Positions 15,533-23,292 of a stretch of DNA of 33,890 bases are shown here, in pieces. This DNA is from Chryseobacterium mucoviscidosis (GTDB lineage: Bacteria > Bacteroidota > Bacteroidia > Flavobacteriales > Weeksellaceae), in the NCBI RefSeq assembly GCF_002177115.1, contig NZ_MVAG01000142.1, positions 1 through 33,890 on the forward strand, given 5' to 3'. A model generated the notes under the pieces. It saw only the letters and a program-made list of their open reading frames with translations, had not been told where the DNA came from and searched no databases. The translations under genes were made by a program, and so were the position numbers. Numbering within the stretch: the stretch's first letter is position 1; each line of letters starts with the position of its first letter.

Positions 15533-16615
15533 TTAAGTGCTGATTTTGCTTTTAAGTTTTAAAAACTGTTTTTCGAAAATATGGTAAGAAAGCACCGAGC
15601 ATACAACCGAAGCAATAAATGACAGTGCAACGATTAACATCCAGTTGAGATTGAATCTATTTCCTATTTTTATAAAAAGCATGATTAAAATGGTGTGAAA
15701 AAGATACAGTCCGTAAGTGTATTTTCCAAGTTTTGCCAAAATACTTTGATCTGAAATTTTAAAAACATTTTTTGTTCCTAAAGTAGATAAAATTAACCCT
15801 GAAAAGAAAACACTCAAAAGAAATGAAATCAGTGCAGGATTTGAAATTATTATTGAATTCCCTATAAAAACAATAAATGCCAACACCAAAAAAGCGTAAC
15901 TGTATTTGTAAACAGCAGAAACCGTTTCAAGCTTTTGGATTAGATCTTCTCTAAAGACAAAAATATATGCAGGAATGGCTCCGAAAGCAAAATAATGAAT
16001 ATTAGTAAAGAGATCTAAAGTCGGTATTTGTAATTTTCCATACATCATCTGCATGATGAATGAAAAAACAATACTTCCCAGAAGAAGTTTTGGAATATTT
16101 TTAAGTGAAATAAAGTAAAAAGCCAGTCCCCAGAAAATGTAAAAATGCTCCTCAATACACAAAGACCAGATCACGGTAATCGGCGATACATTGGGAAGCT
16201 GATTGGTATACATCGCCATATAATTCTCCAAAAACGTAAGCGTGAAAAGCCAGTTTGGCTGATATCCTTCGTTAGAATAGGAAATATTAAAAAAATCAAG
16301 AATAAAAGGCGTACATATGGCAAAAAGTACCATGGCATAATAAAGCGGCCATATTCTTAAAATTCTTCTCGTAAAGAACTTTTTCAGCGGAATTGTTCCG
16401 TTATTGTTTATTTTTTCGAGAATAAGAATATAGGTGATGAGGAAACCGCTCAGTACGAAGAAAAAAGAAACACCAATCCCCCCTTCCTTAGAAAAATAGT
16501 ATAAAAAACTATCTACGGGAACAGGGGAATGGCGTAAAAAAACCAATAAAAAGGACAGAAACCTCAACGAATCGAACGTATGAAAGTGTACTCTGCCTTT
16601 TTTGGTGAAGTTCAT
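15533..16615 (-). CDS. Acyltransferase-3 family membrane protein (OafA/YrhL-like)
   Basis: 360 residues from ATG 16615; a TTG two codons earlier is also possible. About ten hydrophobic segments. Family motifs are FDSLRFLSFLLVFLRHSP with the catalytic-type Arg-His near residue 28, SFFFVLSGFLITYIL near 50, and VIWSLCIEEHFYIFWG near 145. Members O-acylate cell-surface or secreted carbohydrates; the acceptor is unknown. It starts 16 nt after the stop of the dipeptidyl-peptidase gene and is probably co-transcribed with it, though the functions are not obviously linked. Confidence 0.9.
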   Translation of the reverse strand: MNFTKKGRVHFHTFDSLRFLSFLLVFLRHSPVPVDSFLYYFSKEGGIGVSFFFVLSGFLITYILILEKINNNGTIPLKKFFTRRILRIWPLYYAMVLFAICTPFILDFFNISYSNEGYQPNWLFTLTFLENYMAMYTNQLPNVSPITVIWSLCIEEHFYIFWGLAFYFISLKNIPKLLLGSIVFSFIMQMMYGKLQIPTLDLFTNIHYFAFGAIPAYIFVFREDLIQKLETVSAVYKYSYAFLVLAFIVFIGNSIIISNPALISFLLSVFFSGLILSTLGTKNVFKISDQSILAKLGKYTYGLYLFHTILIMLFIKIGNRFNLNWMLIVALSFIASVVCSVLSYHIFEKQFLKLKSKIST

Positions 16616-16631
16616 TATCAATATTTCAGGA

Positions 16632-18773
16632 TTATCTTTTCAGATTCTGATCAAAATAATCTGTTACTTTCTGCATAAGATGCACTCTGTCTTTGCCGAT
16701 CACGTTGTGCGGATGTCCCGGATATACAAAATAGTCCAACTGAACACCATTATCAACCGCAGATTTGATGAATTTAACCGAATGCTGCCAAACCACAACA
16801 TCATCCTGCGCTCCGTGAATCATCAGTAATTTTCCTTTCAGATTCTGAACTTTATCAAGAAGATTGGCTGTTGCATAACCTTGTGGATTTTCCTGCGGAG
16901 TATCCATGTATCTTTCGCCATACATAATTTCGTACATACTCCAGTCGATAACAGGTCCTCCCGCAACCCCCACTTTGAAAACATCCGGCTTACGAAGCAT
17001 GAAACTCGTTGTCATAAACCCTCCGAAGCTCCATCCGTGGATTCCCATTCTTTCGGAATCTACGTAAGGAAGAGATTTTAAATACTCTACTCCTTTCATC
17101 TGGTCGTTCATTTCTGTAGTTCCCAGATTTCTGAAAACAGCCTGCTCGAATTTCAACCCACGATTAGAAGAACCTCTCCCGTCCATCGTGAAAATGATGT
17201 ATCCGTTTTGTGCCATGTATTCATACCAAAGATTTCCGGATGCCGGGAAAGAATTAGTTACTAATTGTAAATGCGGACCGTTGTATAGATAAACGATCAC
17301 TGGATATTTTTTGCTCTGATCAAAATTGGTCGGAAGAATCATTTTTCCGTACAAAATTGTTCCGTCGTCGGCTTTTAAGTTGATATTTTTAATTTCCGGA
17401 CGCTGATAATTTTTCAGTGTATTTTCAGCAGTCAGAAGATTGTTTGTCTTTAATGTGTTTGTGTTGATGATGTTGGCAACTCTTGGCGTATCGGCATTGC
17501 TGTAGACATCATACAGGAAATTCCCGTCACTGCTTAACACTCCGGAGTGAACTCCTTCTGCGTTATCCATTCTCTGCATCTTAAAATTTGTCCAGTTGAT
17601 TCTGTACAAATGCTTTTCCAGCGGAGTTTCTTTGGTGGAGGTAAAATAGATTTCTTTTTTCTTTTCATTGAAACCTAAAATATCCGTTACCAGCCAATCT
17701 CCTTTTGTAATCTGTGCAACGAGTCCCTTTTCCAGATTGTAGTGGAACAAATGGTTGTATCCTGTTCTCTGGCTCTGCCAGATGAAATCTGTATTGGAAT
17801 TTGGAAAGAACGTTAAAGGATGTTGAGGTTCCACATATTTATCGCTGGTTTCTTCGAATAAAGTTTTCACTAAATTTCCTGTGGAAGCATCATATTGATT
17901 CATTTTCAGGTAATTCTGTCCTCTGTTCAGAATACCTACAAAAATATATTTTGAATCCGGACTCCAGGTAACAGCCGTTAAGTACTGATCTTTTTCTCCT
18001 TCGATATTTAAGAAAGTTATGTTCTGAGTTTTAATATTGAAGACTCCCAGAGTTACCTGATGAGACGTTTTTCCCGCCATCGGATATTTGATATTGTGAT
18101 TTACAGCAGGAGTTACAGACCAGTCAATAATCGGATAATCAGCAACCATTGTCTGATCCATTCTATAGAACGCTACACTTTCAGAATTTGGTGCCGGGAA
18201 AATTCCGGTATCAATTCCGAATTCGTTTCGGTGAACATTGGAAGCTCCATTCAGGATATTTTCATCGGTATCATTGGTTACTGCAATGGTTTTTCCATTT
18301 TTGTTAACAAATAAATTATTCTTTACGGTAAATGCAAAAGTCTGGTTATCCCCAAAAATCTTCATATTTTCAGCGTTATTATCCAAAGCAACGGAATTTT
18401 TTGTTTTCCAGTCGCTGCCGGATTTTTCTACCCATACCATTTTTCCGCCGGAATTAAAATATCCCTGAGAATTGCTGATGAATTTAATCTGCGGAACTGC
18501 TTTGAATTTATTGTCTGTTAAATTCTTATTCAGTTGAGATAAAGAAACCAGCGTATCCTGTTTGTTGGTTTTCAGATCGGTGATTAAATATCCGCCTTTT
18601 ACCGCCTGAATATAAGATTTCCCATCTGCAGACCATGAAAACTGCGAGATGTTTTTAACAGCTAAGTTGGTTCTCATCCCGTTTACTGCCTCCGCCATTG
18701 TAAATTTTTGGGTCTGCGCCAATGCGCTGCTTCCCAAAACCAGCATCCATAAAGATAATTTATATAATTTCAT
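16632..18773 (-). CDS. S9-family dipeptidyl peptidase IV
   Basis: 713-residue periplasmic or secreted serine peptidase. The signal peptide is about 20 residues, ending SSALAQ. The N-terminal β-propeller (about 35-470) contains repeated WSPDSKYIF-like strands. The α/β-hydrolase domain has nucleophile Ser582 in GWSFGG, Asp657 in GAQDD, and His689 in GHPHN; the spacing matches DPP-IV enzymes. It removes X-Pro/X-Ala dipeptides. No T9SS domain is present, so it probably stays periplasmic. A perfect -7 box lies 20 nt upstream; the acyltransferase gene follows 16 nt downstream. Confidence 0.93.
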   Translation of the reverse strand: MKLYKLSLWMLVLGSSALAQTQKFTMAEAVNGMRTNLAVKNISQFSWSADGKSYIQAVKGGYLITDLKTNKQDTLVSLSQLNKNLTDNKFKAVPQIKFISNSQGYFNSGGKMVWVEKSGSDWKTKNSVALDNNAENMKIFGDNQTFAFTVKNNLFVNKNGKTIAVTNDTDENILNGASNVHRNEFGIDTGIFPAPNSESVAFYRMDQTMVADYPIIDWSVTPAVNHNIKYPMAGKTSHQVTLGVFNIKTQNITFLNIEGEKDQYLTAVTWSPDSKYIFVGILNRGQNYLKMNQYDASTGNLVKTLFEETSDKYVEPQHPLTFFPNSNTDFIWQSQRTGYNHLFHYNLEKGLVAQITKGDWLVTDILGFNEKKKEIYFTSTKETPLEKHLYRINWTNFKMQRMDNAEGVHSGVLSSDGNFLYDVYSNADTPRVANIINTNTLKTNNLLTAENTLKNYQRPEIKNINLKADDGTILYGKMILPTNFDQSKKYPVIVYLYNGPHLQLVTNSFPASGNLWYEYMAQNGYIIFTMDGRGSSNRGLKFEQAVFRNLGTTEMNDQMKGVEYLKSLPYVDSERMGIHGWSFGGFMTTSFMLRKPDVFKVGVAGGPVIDWSMYEIMYGERYMDTPQENPQGYATANLLDKVQNLKGKLLMIHGAQDDVVVWQHSVKFIKSAVDNGVQLDYFVYPGHPHNVIGKDRVHLMQKVTDYFDQNLKR

Positions 18774-18792
18774 TGTATAAAATTGAATCCCT

Positions 18793-18800
18793 CAAAAATA
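18793..18800 (-). promoter_or_regulatory. -7 box of the dipeptidyl peptidase gene
   Basis: TATTTTTG on the minus strand fits TAnnTTTG exactly and would give a leader of about 13 nt. No good -33 match was seen. Confidence 0.4.
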
Positions 18801-18934
18801 AGAAATAAATATCAATGGTTAAGAAGTGTTAAAGTAAAATGGAGTTTGGTTTTTTGTTGATTGTTGATAGCTGTTTTCAATTGTTTATTTTGAATTTATT
18901 TGAAGTAATTTCAAATCTTATTAAATGACAAAGT

Positions 18935-19075
18935 GAGACTTTTGCTTTATTGAGATTTCTCTGTCACAATGACTGGGTTAGAATTTTAACGCAAAATACG
19001 CAAAGGGATTTTTAAATGATTAGGCGGATTTCGTTCGCAACGACACTTCGACAAGCTCAGCATAAAATAAACTTG
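18935..19075. repeat. Mosaic of decayed intergenic repeats
   Basis: Non-coding stretch with TTATTGAGATTTCTC...CACAATGAC (also recognisable at 19248-19305 as TTTTTGAGACTGC...CGCAATGAC), TTTTAACGCAAAATACGCAAAGGG (about 18986-19009; compare 4353 and 8026), and CACTTCGACAAGCTCAGC. No open frame of note. Confidence 0.45.
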
Positions 19076-19087
19076 TCTAAACTTTTT

Positions 19088-19250
19088 TACCACAAAAGAT
19101 GCAAAAGATTGTAACACTTTAGCAGTTTAAGTTTAATACTTAAATGGAAAAAAGAGCACATAAGTTAAAAAAAATCAAAGATTTTTTCTCTTTGCAGACT
19201 TTTGAAATACTTTGAATAAATCCAATAAAGACTTTTGTGTACGATTTTTT
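19088..19250. mobile_element. Decayed MITE-like element (copy A)
   Basis: Aligns along its length with the intact-looking element at 33720-33889. Shared blocks include ACCACAAAAGATGCAAAAGAT (left end), AAAGAGCACATAAGTT, AATCAAAGATTTTT, CTTTG and ACTTTTGTG near the right end. The right terminal repeat is eroded. It has no coding capacity. Confidence 0.6.
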
Positions 19251-19324
19251 GAGACTGCTTTGCTGCTTCAGAACTACGTTCGCAGACCTTCTGCTCGCAA
19301 TGACGTGTAATGAATTACCGGCTT

Positions 19325-19442
19325 GAATCCTAGCCGCGATTGCAGCAATTGTTTGAGCTCATTTCTTTAGTTTCGGCGCGGCGGAGCCGCGCCGAAACTA
19401 AAGAAATAGCGAGTGCGGAAAGCGCGATAAAGCTCCTGATTG
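19325..19442. repeat. REP-like element with a perfect 22-bp palindrome
   Basis: Two 22-nt arms (19361-19382 and 19386-19407) are exact inverted copies around a GGA loop. The arms start ATTTCTTTAG and end CGGCGCGGC, so the tip is very GC-rich in an AT-rich region. Flanks TCCTAGCCGCGAT (19328-19340) and GCGGAAAGCGCGATAAAGCTCCT (19415-19437) resemble the conserved borders of interspersed elements I recall from other flavobacterial intergenic DNA. Likely a REP-type repeat; a terminator role is less likely because no T-run follows. Confidence 0.65.
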
Positions 19443-19512
19443 AGTTGGAGAGTTTTTAAGTTGGGGAGTTGGAGGGTTTGAGCGTGTGAGTGTTTAAGTG
19501 TTTGAGTGTATG
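19442..19512 (+). repeat. Degenerate minisatellite
   Basis: Imperfect tandem units of about 8-10 nt on a GAGTGTTTAAGTGTTTGAG theme (GAGTTGGAG, GAGCGTGTGAG, GTGTATGAG). Strong G/T strand bias, no open frame. Confidence 0.5.
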
Positions 19513-19634
19513 AGCGTACTAGAATTTAAAGTTGTTTTGTTTTTCCTTAAAAATATTTTGGGGATTTCTCGTTCATTGAAATGGCAGAATTGTGAAAAAT
19601 ACAGCGAAAAGCATTTCTTATCCTACGTCAATGA

Positions 19635-19662
19635 TTTGCACTTCTCTTTTGATCTAAATTTG
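19635..19662 (+). promoter_or_regulatory. Promoter of the YceI gene
   Basis: TTTG (19635-19638), 16-nt spacer, TAAATTTG (19655-19662). This is the best match to the Bacteroidota -33/-7 consensus in the window. Predicted start is near 19668, giving a leader of about 26 nt. Confidence 0.65.
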
Positions 19663-19693
19663 CAGTATAATTAACAACAAAAATATTAATACA

Positions 19694-20206
19694 ATGGCAA
19701 CAAAATGGAACCTAGACGCAGCTCACAGTGAAATTACTTTTAAAGTAAAACACATGATGATCTCTAATATCAAAGGAAACTTTACAGATTTTACGGCTGA
19801 AATTGATGCTGAAGACGATACTTTTGCAAATGCTAAAACAACGGCAACAGTTCAGACAGCTTCTATCTCTACGCACAATACAGACAGAGATAACCACTTA
19901 AGATCTGCTGAATTCTTTAACGCTGAAGCCAATCCTACGATTACTTTCGAATCTTCTGCACTGAACAACGAAGTAACAGGAAATTTAACGATTAACGGAA
20001 TTACAAAGCCTGTAACACTTGATGTGGATTTCAACGGAATTAATGTTGATCCTTGGGGAAATACAAAGGCTGGTTTCTCTTTCGAAGGGAAAATCAACAG
20101 AAAAGATTTCGGACTGAACTGGAATGCTGCGCTTGAAGCAGGAGGTGTAATGGTAAGCGAGGAAGTAAAAATCGCCGGAGAATTACAGTTTGTAAAACAA
20201 GCATAA
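19694..20206 (+). CDS. YceI-family lipid-binding-like protein
   Basis: 170 residues forming one YceI β-barrel. Typical motifs are WNLDAAHSEITFKVKHM at the N-terminus, STHNTDRDNHLRSAEFF near 57-73, and GNLTINGITKPVTLDV. YceI proteins bind isoprenoid or amphiphilic ligands in the barrel. Many are periplasmic, but this one has no signal peptide, so it is predicted to be cytoplasmic. It has a strong promoter and its own terminator. Confidence 0.92.
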   Translation: MATKWNLDAAHSEITFKVKHMMISNIKGNFTDFTAEIDAEDDTFANAKTTATVQTASISTHNTDRDNHLRSAEFFNAEANPTITFESSALNNEVTGNLTINGITKPVTLDVDFNGINVDPWGNTKAGFSFEGKINRKDFGLNWNAALEAGGVMVSEEVKIAGELQFVKQA

Positions 20207-20224
20207 GAACATAAAAATCAAGGT

Positions 20225-20270
20225 AAAAGAGCAAAGGAAAGTTACATTACCTTTGCTCTTTTCTGTTTTT
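20225..20270 (+). terminator. Terminator of the YceI gene
   Basis: Perfect 13-bp stem AAAAGAGCAAAGG/CCTTTGCTCTTTT, 12-nt loop, tail CTGTTTTT. It ends 14 nt before the ygiD-type ATG, so it may also shape that leader. Confidence 0.85.
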
Positions 20271-20283
20271 GAGAATAAAAAAA

Positions 20284-21111
20284 ATGAACCTCAACGATTT
20301 ACAAGACATCAGCGAAAATTTTAAAAATACTCAGAAAATGCCTGTTCTTTTTCTGGGACATGGTTCGCCGATGAATGCTATTGAAGAAAACCAGTTTGTA
20401 CAGGGTTTCCGAAAAGCTGCGGCTGAAATTCCGAAACCGAATGCCATTCTCTGTATTTCGGCACACTGGTTTACGCAGGGAACGAAAGTAACGGCAATGG
20501 ATATGCCGAGAACGATTCATGATTTTGGAGGTTTTCCGCAGGCTTTGTTTGATGTACAGTATCCGGCTCCGGGAAATCCTGAGTTGGCAAAAAAGACGGC
20601 AGAATTGCTGGCTCCTGTTATCGTGGAGGAAGATCATAACTGGGGACTGGATCACGGAGCATGGTCTGTGATTAAACATATGTATCCGAATGCAGATATT
20701 CCTGTTATTCAAATGAGTATTGATTATACAAAACCTCCGCAGTATCATTTTGACTTGGCTAAGAAACTCAATAAGCTCCGCGAAAAAGGAATTTTAATTA
20801 TCGGAAGCGGAAACATTGTTCATAATTTGAGACTGATCGACTGGAGAAATATCAATACTGTCGGAGCCGGATGGGACTGGGCGATTGAAGCCAGAGAGAA
20901 AACCAACAACTGGCTTTTGGACGGAAATTTCCGGAACATCATTGAGTACCAGAAACAGGGAACTTCGCTGCAATATGCGGTTCCCACTCCCGATCATTAT
21001 CTCCCTTTACTCTATACTTTAGGGCTGAAAGAGAAATCTGAAAACCTGAGTTTATTTAATGATGAATTAATTGCAGGGTCTCTGAGTATGACGAGTGTGA
21101 GAATAGGATAA
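20284..21111 (+). CDS. ygiD: 4,5-DOPA-extradiol-dioxygenase-like protein (YgiD family)
   Basis: 275 residues from ATG 20284; a TTG five codons upstream overlaps the preceding terminator and is rejected. Class III extradiol dioxygenase fold with the family's metal-ligand His motifs: His26 in FLGHGSP, SAHWF near 63, DHNWGLDHGAW at 117-127, NIVHNLR near 178 and TPDHYLP near 237. E. coli YgiD is about the same size and opens the ring of L-DOPA. The physiological substrate here is unknown. Monocistronic, flanked by terminators on both sides. Confidence 0.9.
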   Translation: MNLNDLQDISENFKNTQKMPVLFLGHGSPMNAIEENQFVQGFRKAAAEIPKPNAILCISAHWFTQGTKVTAMDMPRTIHDFGGFPQALFDVQYPAPGNPELAKKTAELLAPVIVEEDHNWGLDHGAWSVIKHMYPNADIPVIQMSIDYTKPPQYHFDLAKKLNKLREKGILIIGSGNIVHNLRLIDWRNINTVGAGWDWAIEAREKTNNWLLDGNFRNIIEYQKQGTSLQYAVPTPDHYLPLLYTLGLKEKSENLSLFNDELIAGSLSMTSVRIG

Positions 21112-21147
21112 AAAGAAACGGAAAAAAATTTCTTCCGTTTCTTTTTT
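21111..21147 (+). terminator. Terminator of the ygiD-like gene
   Basis: AAAAGAAACGGAA (21111-21123) pairs with TTCCGTTTCTTTT (21133-21145) and ends in T-residues. It overlaps the last base of the stop codon. The A/T symmetry would also let it work for the convergent gene at 21167. Confidence 0.85.
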
Positions 21148-21166
21148 ATTAAGGGCAATGCTATTA

Positions 21167-21433
21167 TTAGATTCTTTGGATACCAACAATATGAGGTTGT
21201 CCGTCAATCGGGGCATAAATTTCTACAACAGCATTCCAAACTACCTCAGATGGCGGGATGGAAGCAAGACATTGGTAACGGTAGTTGGTTCCGTTTACCA
21301 CTTGTGTAGATACAGATTGCGGTTGATATTTTACTCCGACAAATCCATTCATTGCTTCGTCGAATACTTTTTGATCTTCCGGTGTTAAAGGATGGTACGC
21401 TGTCCAGCCTCCTACTAATTCTTTTGTTTCCAT
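21167..21433 (-). CDS. Cystatin/stefin-like protein (putative cysteine-protease inhibitor)
   Basis: 88 residues, no signal peptide, same size as animal stefins (about 98 aa). All three inhibitory landmarks of family I25 are visible: Gly8-Gly9 near the N-terminus, the Q-x-V-x-G loop as Gln44-Val-Val-Asn-Gly48 followed by TNY exactly as in stefins, and a second hairpin near Asp77-Gly78-Gln79. The helix TPEDQKVFDEAM lies where stefins have TPE...EIVDKV. Cystatins block papain-like peptidases; here the target would be cytoplasmic or released on lysis. It is preceded by a -7 box and a 17-codon frame. The neighbour upstream is a serine peptidase, not a papain. Assignment is from motif reading only. 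Confidence 0.65.
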   Translation of the reverse strand: METKELVGGWTAYHPLTPEDQKVFDEAMNGFVGVKYQPQSVSTQVVNGTNYRYQCLASIPPSEVVWNAVVEIYAPIDGQPHIVGIQRI

Positions 21434-21455
21434 GTTTTAATTTTATTTTGTGTTC

Positions 21456-21509
21456 CTACTCTTCTGGCTTTTCGGATTTCGCCCCGTTTGAATGGTTTCT
21501 GGTCTCCAT
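21456..21509 (-). CDS. Possible 17-codon leader frame before the cystatin-like gene
   Basis: An ATG-to-TAG frame encoding METRNHSNGAKSEKPEE lies between the -7 box (21540-21547) and the ATG at 21433, within the predicted leader. It is very hydrophilic and ends 22 nt before the gene. It may be a chance frame. Confidence 0.25.
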   Translation of the reverse strand: METRNHSNGAKSEKPEE

Positions 21510-21539
21510 GATTATTAAGTTTTGTTTGTGATCACCTTT

Positions 21540-21547
21540 CAAAGATA
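21540..21547 (-). promoter_or_regulatory. -7 box of the cystatin-like gene
   Basis: TATCTTTG on the minus strand is a perfect TAnnTTTG. The predicted leader is about 100 nt, long for this window. A -33 element is not clear. Confidence 0.45.
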
Positions 21548-21634
21548 CCACGCTTAAAATAAATATATTAGCGTAGATTTACTAATTTTTATATCTAAGT
21601 AGAAATACTTAATATGATGATTCAGGAGAAATAA

Positions 21635-21668
21635 AAAGGGAATATCGTTAATTAACAATATTCCCTTT
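21635..21668 (-). terminator. Terminator of the S8 peptidase gene
   Basis: AAAGGGAATATCGTTAA pairs with TTAACAATATTCCCTTT, 17 bp with one mismatch and no spare loop. On the minus strand T-rich sequence follows. It starts about 22 nt after the stop. Confidence 0.8.
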
Positions 21669-21690
21669 CCTCTATTTTTAGTTTGAATTT

Positions 21691-23187
21691 TTACTGTACC
21701 GCCTGTAAAACATTAATATTTCCATATCCGTAATCTGAGTTCGGAGTCGGATAATACGTTGCAGACTGTCTCATTTTATTAATAACCTGATCTCTCGTCC
21801 ATGAAGGATTTTTAGCCCAGACCAACGCCGCAATTCCTGCTGTGGAAGCTGTTGCTACAGAAGAACCACCTACATAATCTGTTTGTCCGTTATAGTAACT
21901 TAAGACCGGAATATTGCTTCCTGAACCTCTTTCCATCTGATAAGTAAAATCGATTTCGCTTCCTGAGTGGCAAACGTCGCATTTCTGATTGGACGTATTT
22001 TCTTTTACTCCGGTTATCGCTTGTGTTTCAGGCATCCAAGCCGGAAAAATAACGCCTACGAAATTGGTAAAACTCGTAGAAGTTCCGCCTGCGCAGAAAA
22101 TTAATTTTCCTTTGGAATACGCATATTTTACGCCATCTTCAATTTTTCCGACAGAAAAAATATGTCCCATCGACATTGAAATAATTTTTACACTGTTATT
22201 ATTTCCAAGTTCTGTAAAGGCAATTTTCACTCCGTTTTGCTCGTGATATCCGTCCAGAACTACATTAGAAGCTGCTCTGTACGTTACCAGATTGGCATTG
22301 TAAGCCACACCAACCGGCTGTCCCTGATTATTTCTTGGAGCGGCGGCGGCAGAAGCCATGCTTGTTCCGTGACCACATTTATCCGCAGAACCGTCGTATC
22401 CTGTACTCCACGGCCAGACTGAATCTACATACACTCCATTTTTGCTGATGGTTCTTCCTGTAGAAAGTCCGTTATTAAAGCTGCTTCCTAATAAAGACTG
22501 CTCCGGAGAAACACCGCTGTCTATCACTCCGATGGTCACTCCTGCTCCTGTGCTGTAGCTCCAAGCATTAATGATATTGTGTTTCGTAAATGACCAAGGT
22601 GCTTTTGCATTAGGAGAAACGATTGTATAATCCGCAGCATTCAAAGCGGTAGATTCAAATCCGCATCCTGAAGAACTGCTGCTGGATTTTGCAGTTGCCC
22701 CGAATTGTTTTTCGTTTTCGAAATAACGGTAATCTGCAGGTTCCAGATAACGGATATTTTTCATTTTTCTAAGGGCAATCACCGTTTCCTGCTTCTCAAT
22801 CGCAACATCGATCTGATTCAGATATTGGTCTGAAGACAGTAAAATTCTGTCGGTTTTTCCTTCATATTTTTTAATCAGGTCTAAAATTTCGTTTTCAATG
22901 GCTTTGTTGTCTGCATCCAGACTTCTGTCGAAAGAAGAGCCAAATCCGATGGAAGCAATTTTATTTCCCTGAAAAATCCCGCTCCATAAAAAGTGATCGG
23001 AAGATTCATTCCATGAAAATCTGCCTTTTGTTTTGATGGTTTCGTTGATTTTTTCATTGATCTGTTTTGCCGTTAAAGGATCTTTCTGAGTGATTTCTGT
23101 ACTGGCAACATTGTTTTGAAGGTCATCTCTGTTACATGCCGTGAAAACAAAGAATAACAATAAAAGGTAAAAAACATTTTTTCTCAT
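21691..23187 (-). CDS. S8-family (subtilisin-like) serine peptidase, lipoprotein
   Basis: 498 residues. The signal ends FVFTAC, so Cys18 is probably lipidated. A charged propeptide-like region runs to about 165, a Ser-rich linker follows, then the subtilase domain. Catalytic triad: Asp223 (GVIDSG), His273 (CGHGTSMAS), Ser443 (GGSSVATAS, instead of the usual GTSMA-x-P). At the oxyanion-hole position the usual AAGN motif reads CAGG, so the Asn appears replaced by Gly. An insert with a CDVCHSG Cys pair precedes the Ser motif. No T9SS domain. Likely acts on the cell surface or in the periplasm; activity may be altered. The cystatin-like gene lies 258 bp downstream on the same strand, behind its own promoter and this gene's terminator. 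Confidence 0.9.
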   Translation of the reverse strand: MRKNVFYLLLLFFVFTACNRDDLQNNVASTEITQKDPLTAKQINEKINETIKTKGRFSWNESSDHFLWSGIFQGNKIASIGFGSSFDRSLDADNKAIENEILDLIKKYEGKTDRILLSSDQYLNQIDVAIEKQETVIALRKMKNIRYLEPADYRYFENEKQFGATAKSSSSSSGCGFESTALNAADYTIVSPNAKAPWSFTKHNIINAWSYSTGAGVTIGVIDSGVSPEQSLLGSSFNNGLSTGRTISKNGVYVDSVWPWSTGYDGSADKCGHGTSMASAAAAPRNNQGQPVGVAYNANLVTYRAASNVVLDGYHEQNGVKIAFTELGNNNSVKIISMSMGHIFSVGKIEDGVKYAYSKGKLIFCAGGTSTSFTNFVGVIFPAWMPETQAITGVKENTSNQKCDVCHSGSEIDFTYQMERGSGSNIPVLSYYNGQTDYVGGSSVATASTAGIAALVWAKNPSWTRDQVINKMRQSATYYPTPNSDYGYGNINVLQAVQ

Positions 23188-23292
23188 ATAAATACTATTT
23201 GATTGGTAAAACCAAGATATTAATTTACAATGAATTACCGAACAACAGAATTTAAAAATTTATTATGCTTAAAATAATACTATAAAATTAAG

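Noticed and set aside
19361..19407. Perfect palindrome as an ordinary terminator.
   Set aside because: No T-run follows on either strand and it is more than 600 bp from the dipeptidyl peptidase start and about 290 bp before YceI, so no gene ends there.
19442..19512. Possible CRISPR-like array.
   Set aside because: Units are short, contiguous and degenerate with no spacers; no cas gene is near.
20269..20283. TTG start for the ygiD-like gene.
   Set aside because: It overlaps the YceI terminator tail; ATG 20284 fits the family length.
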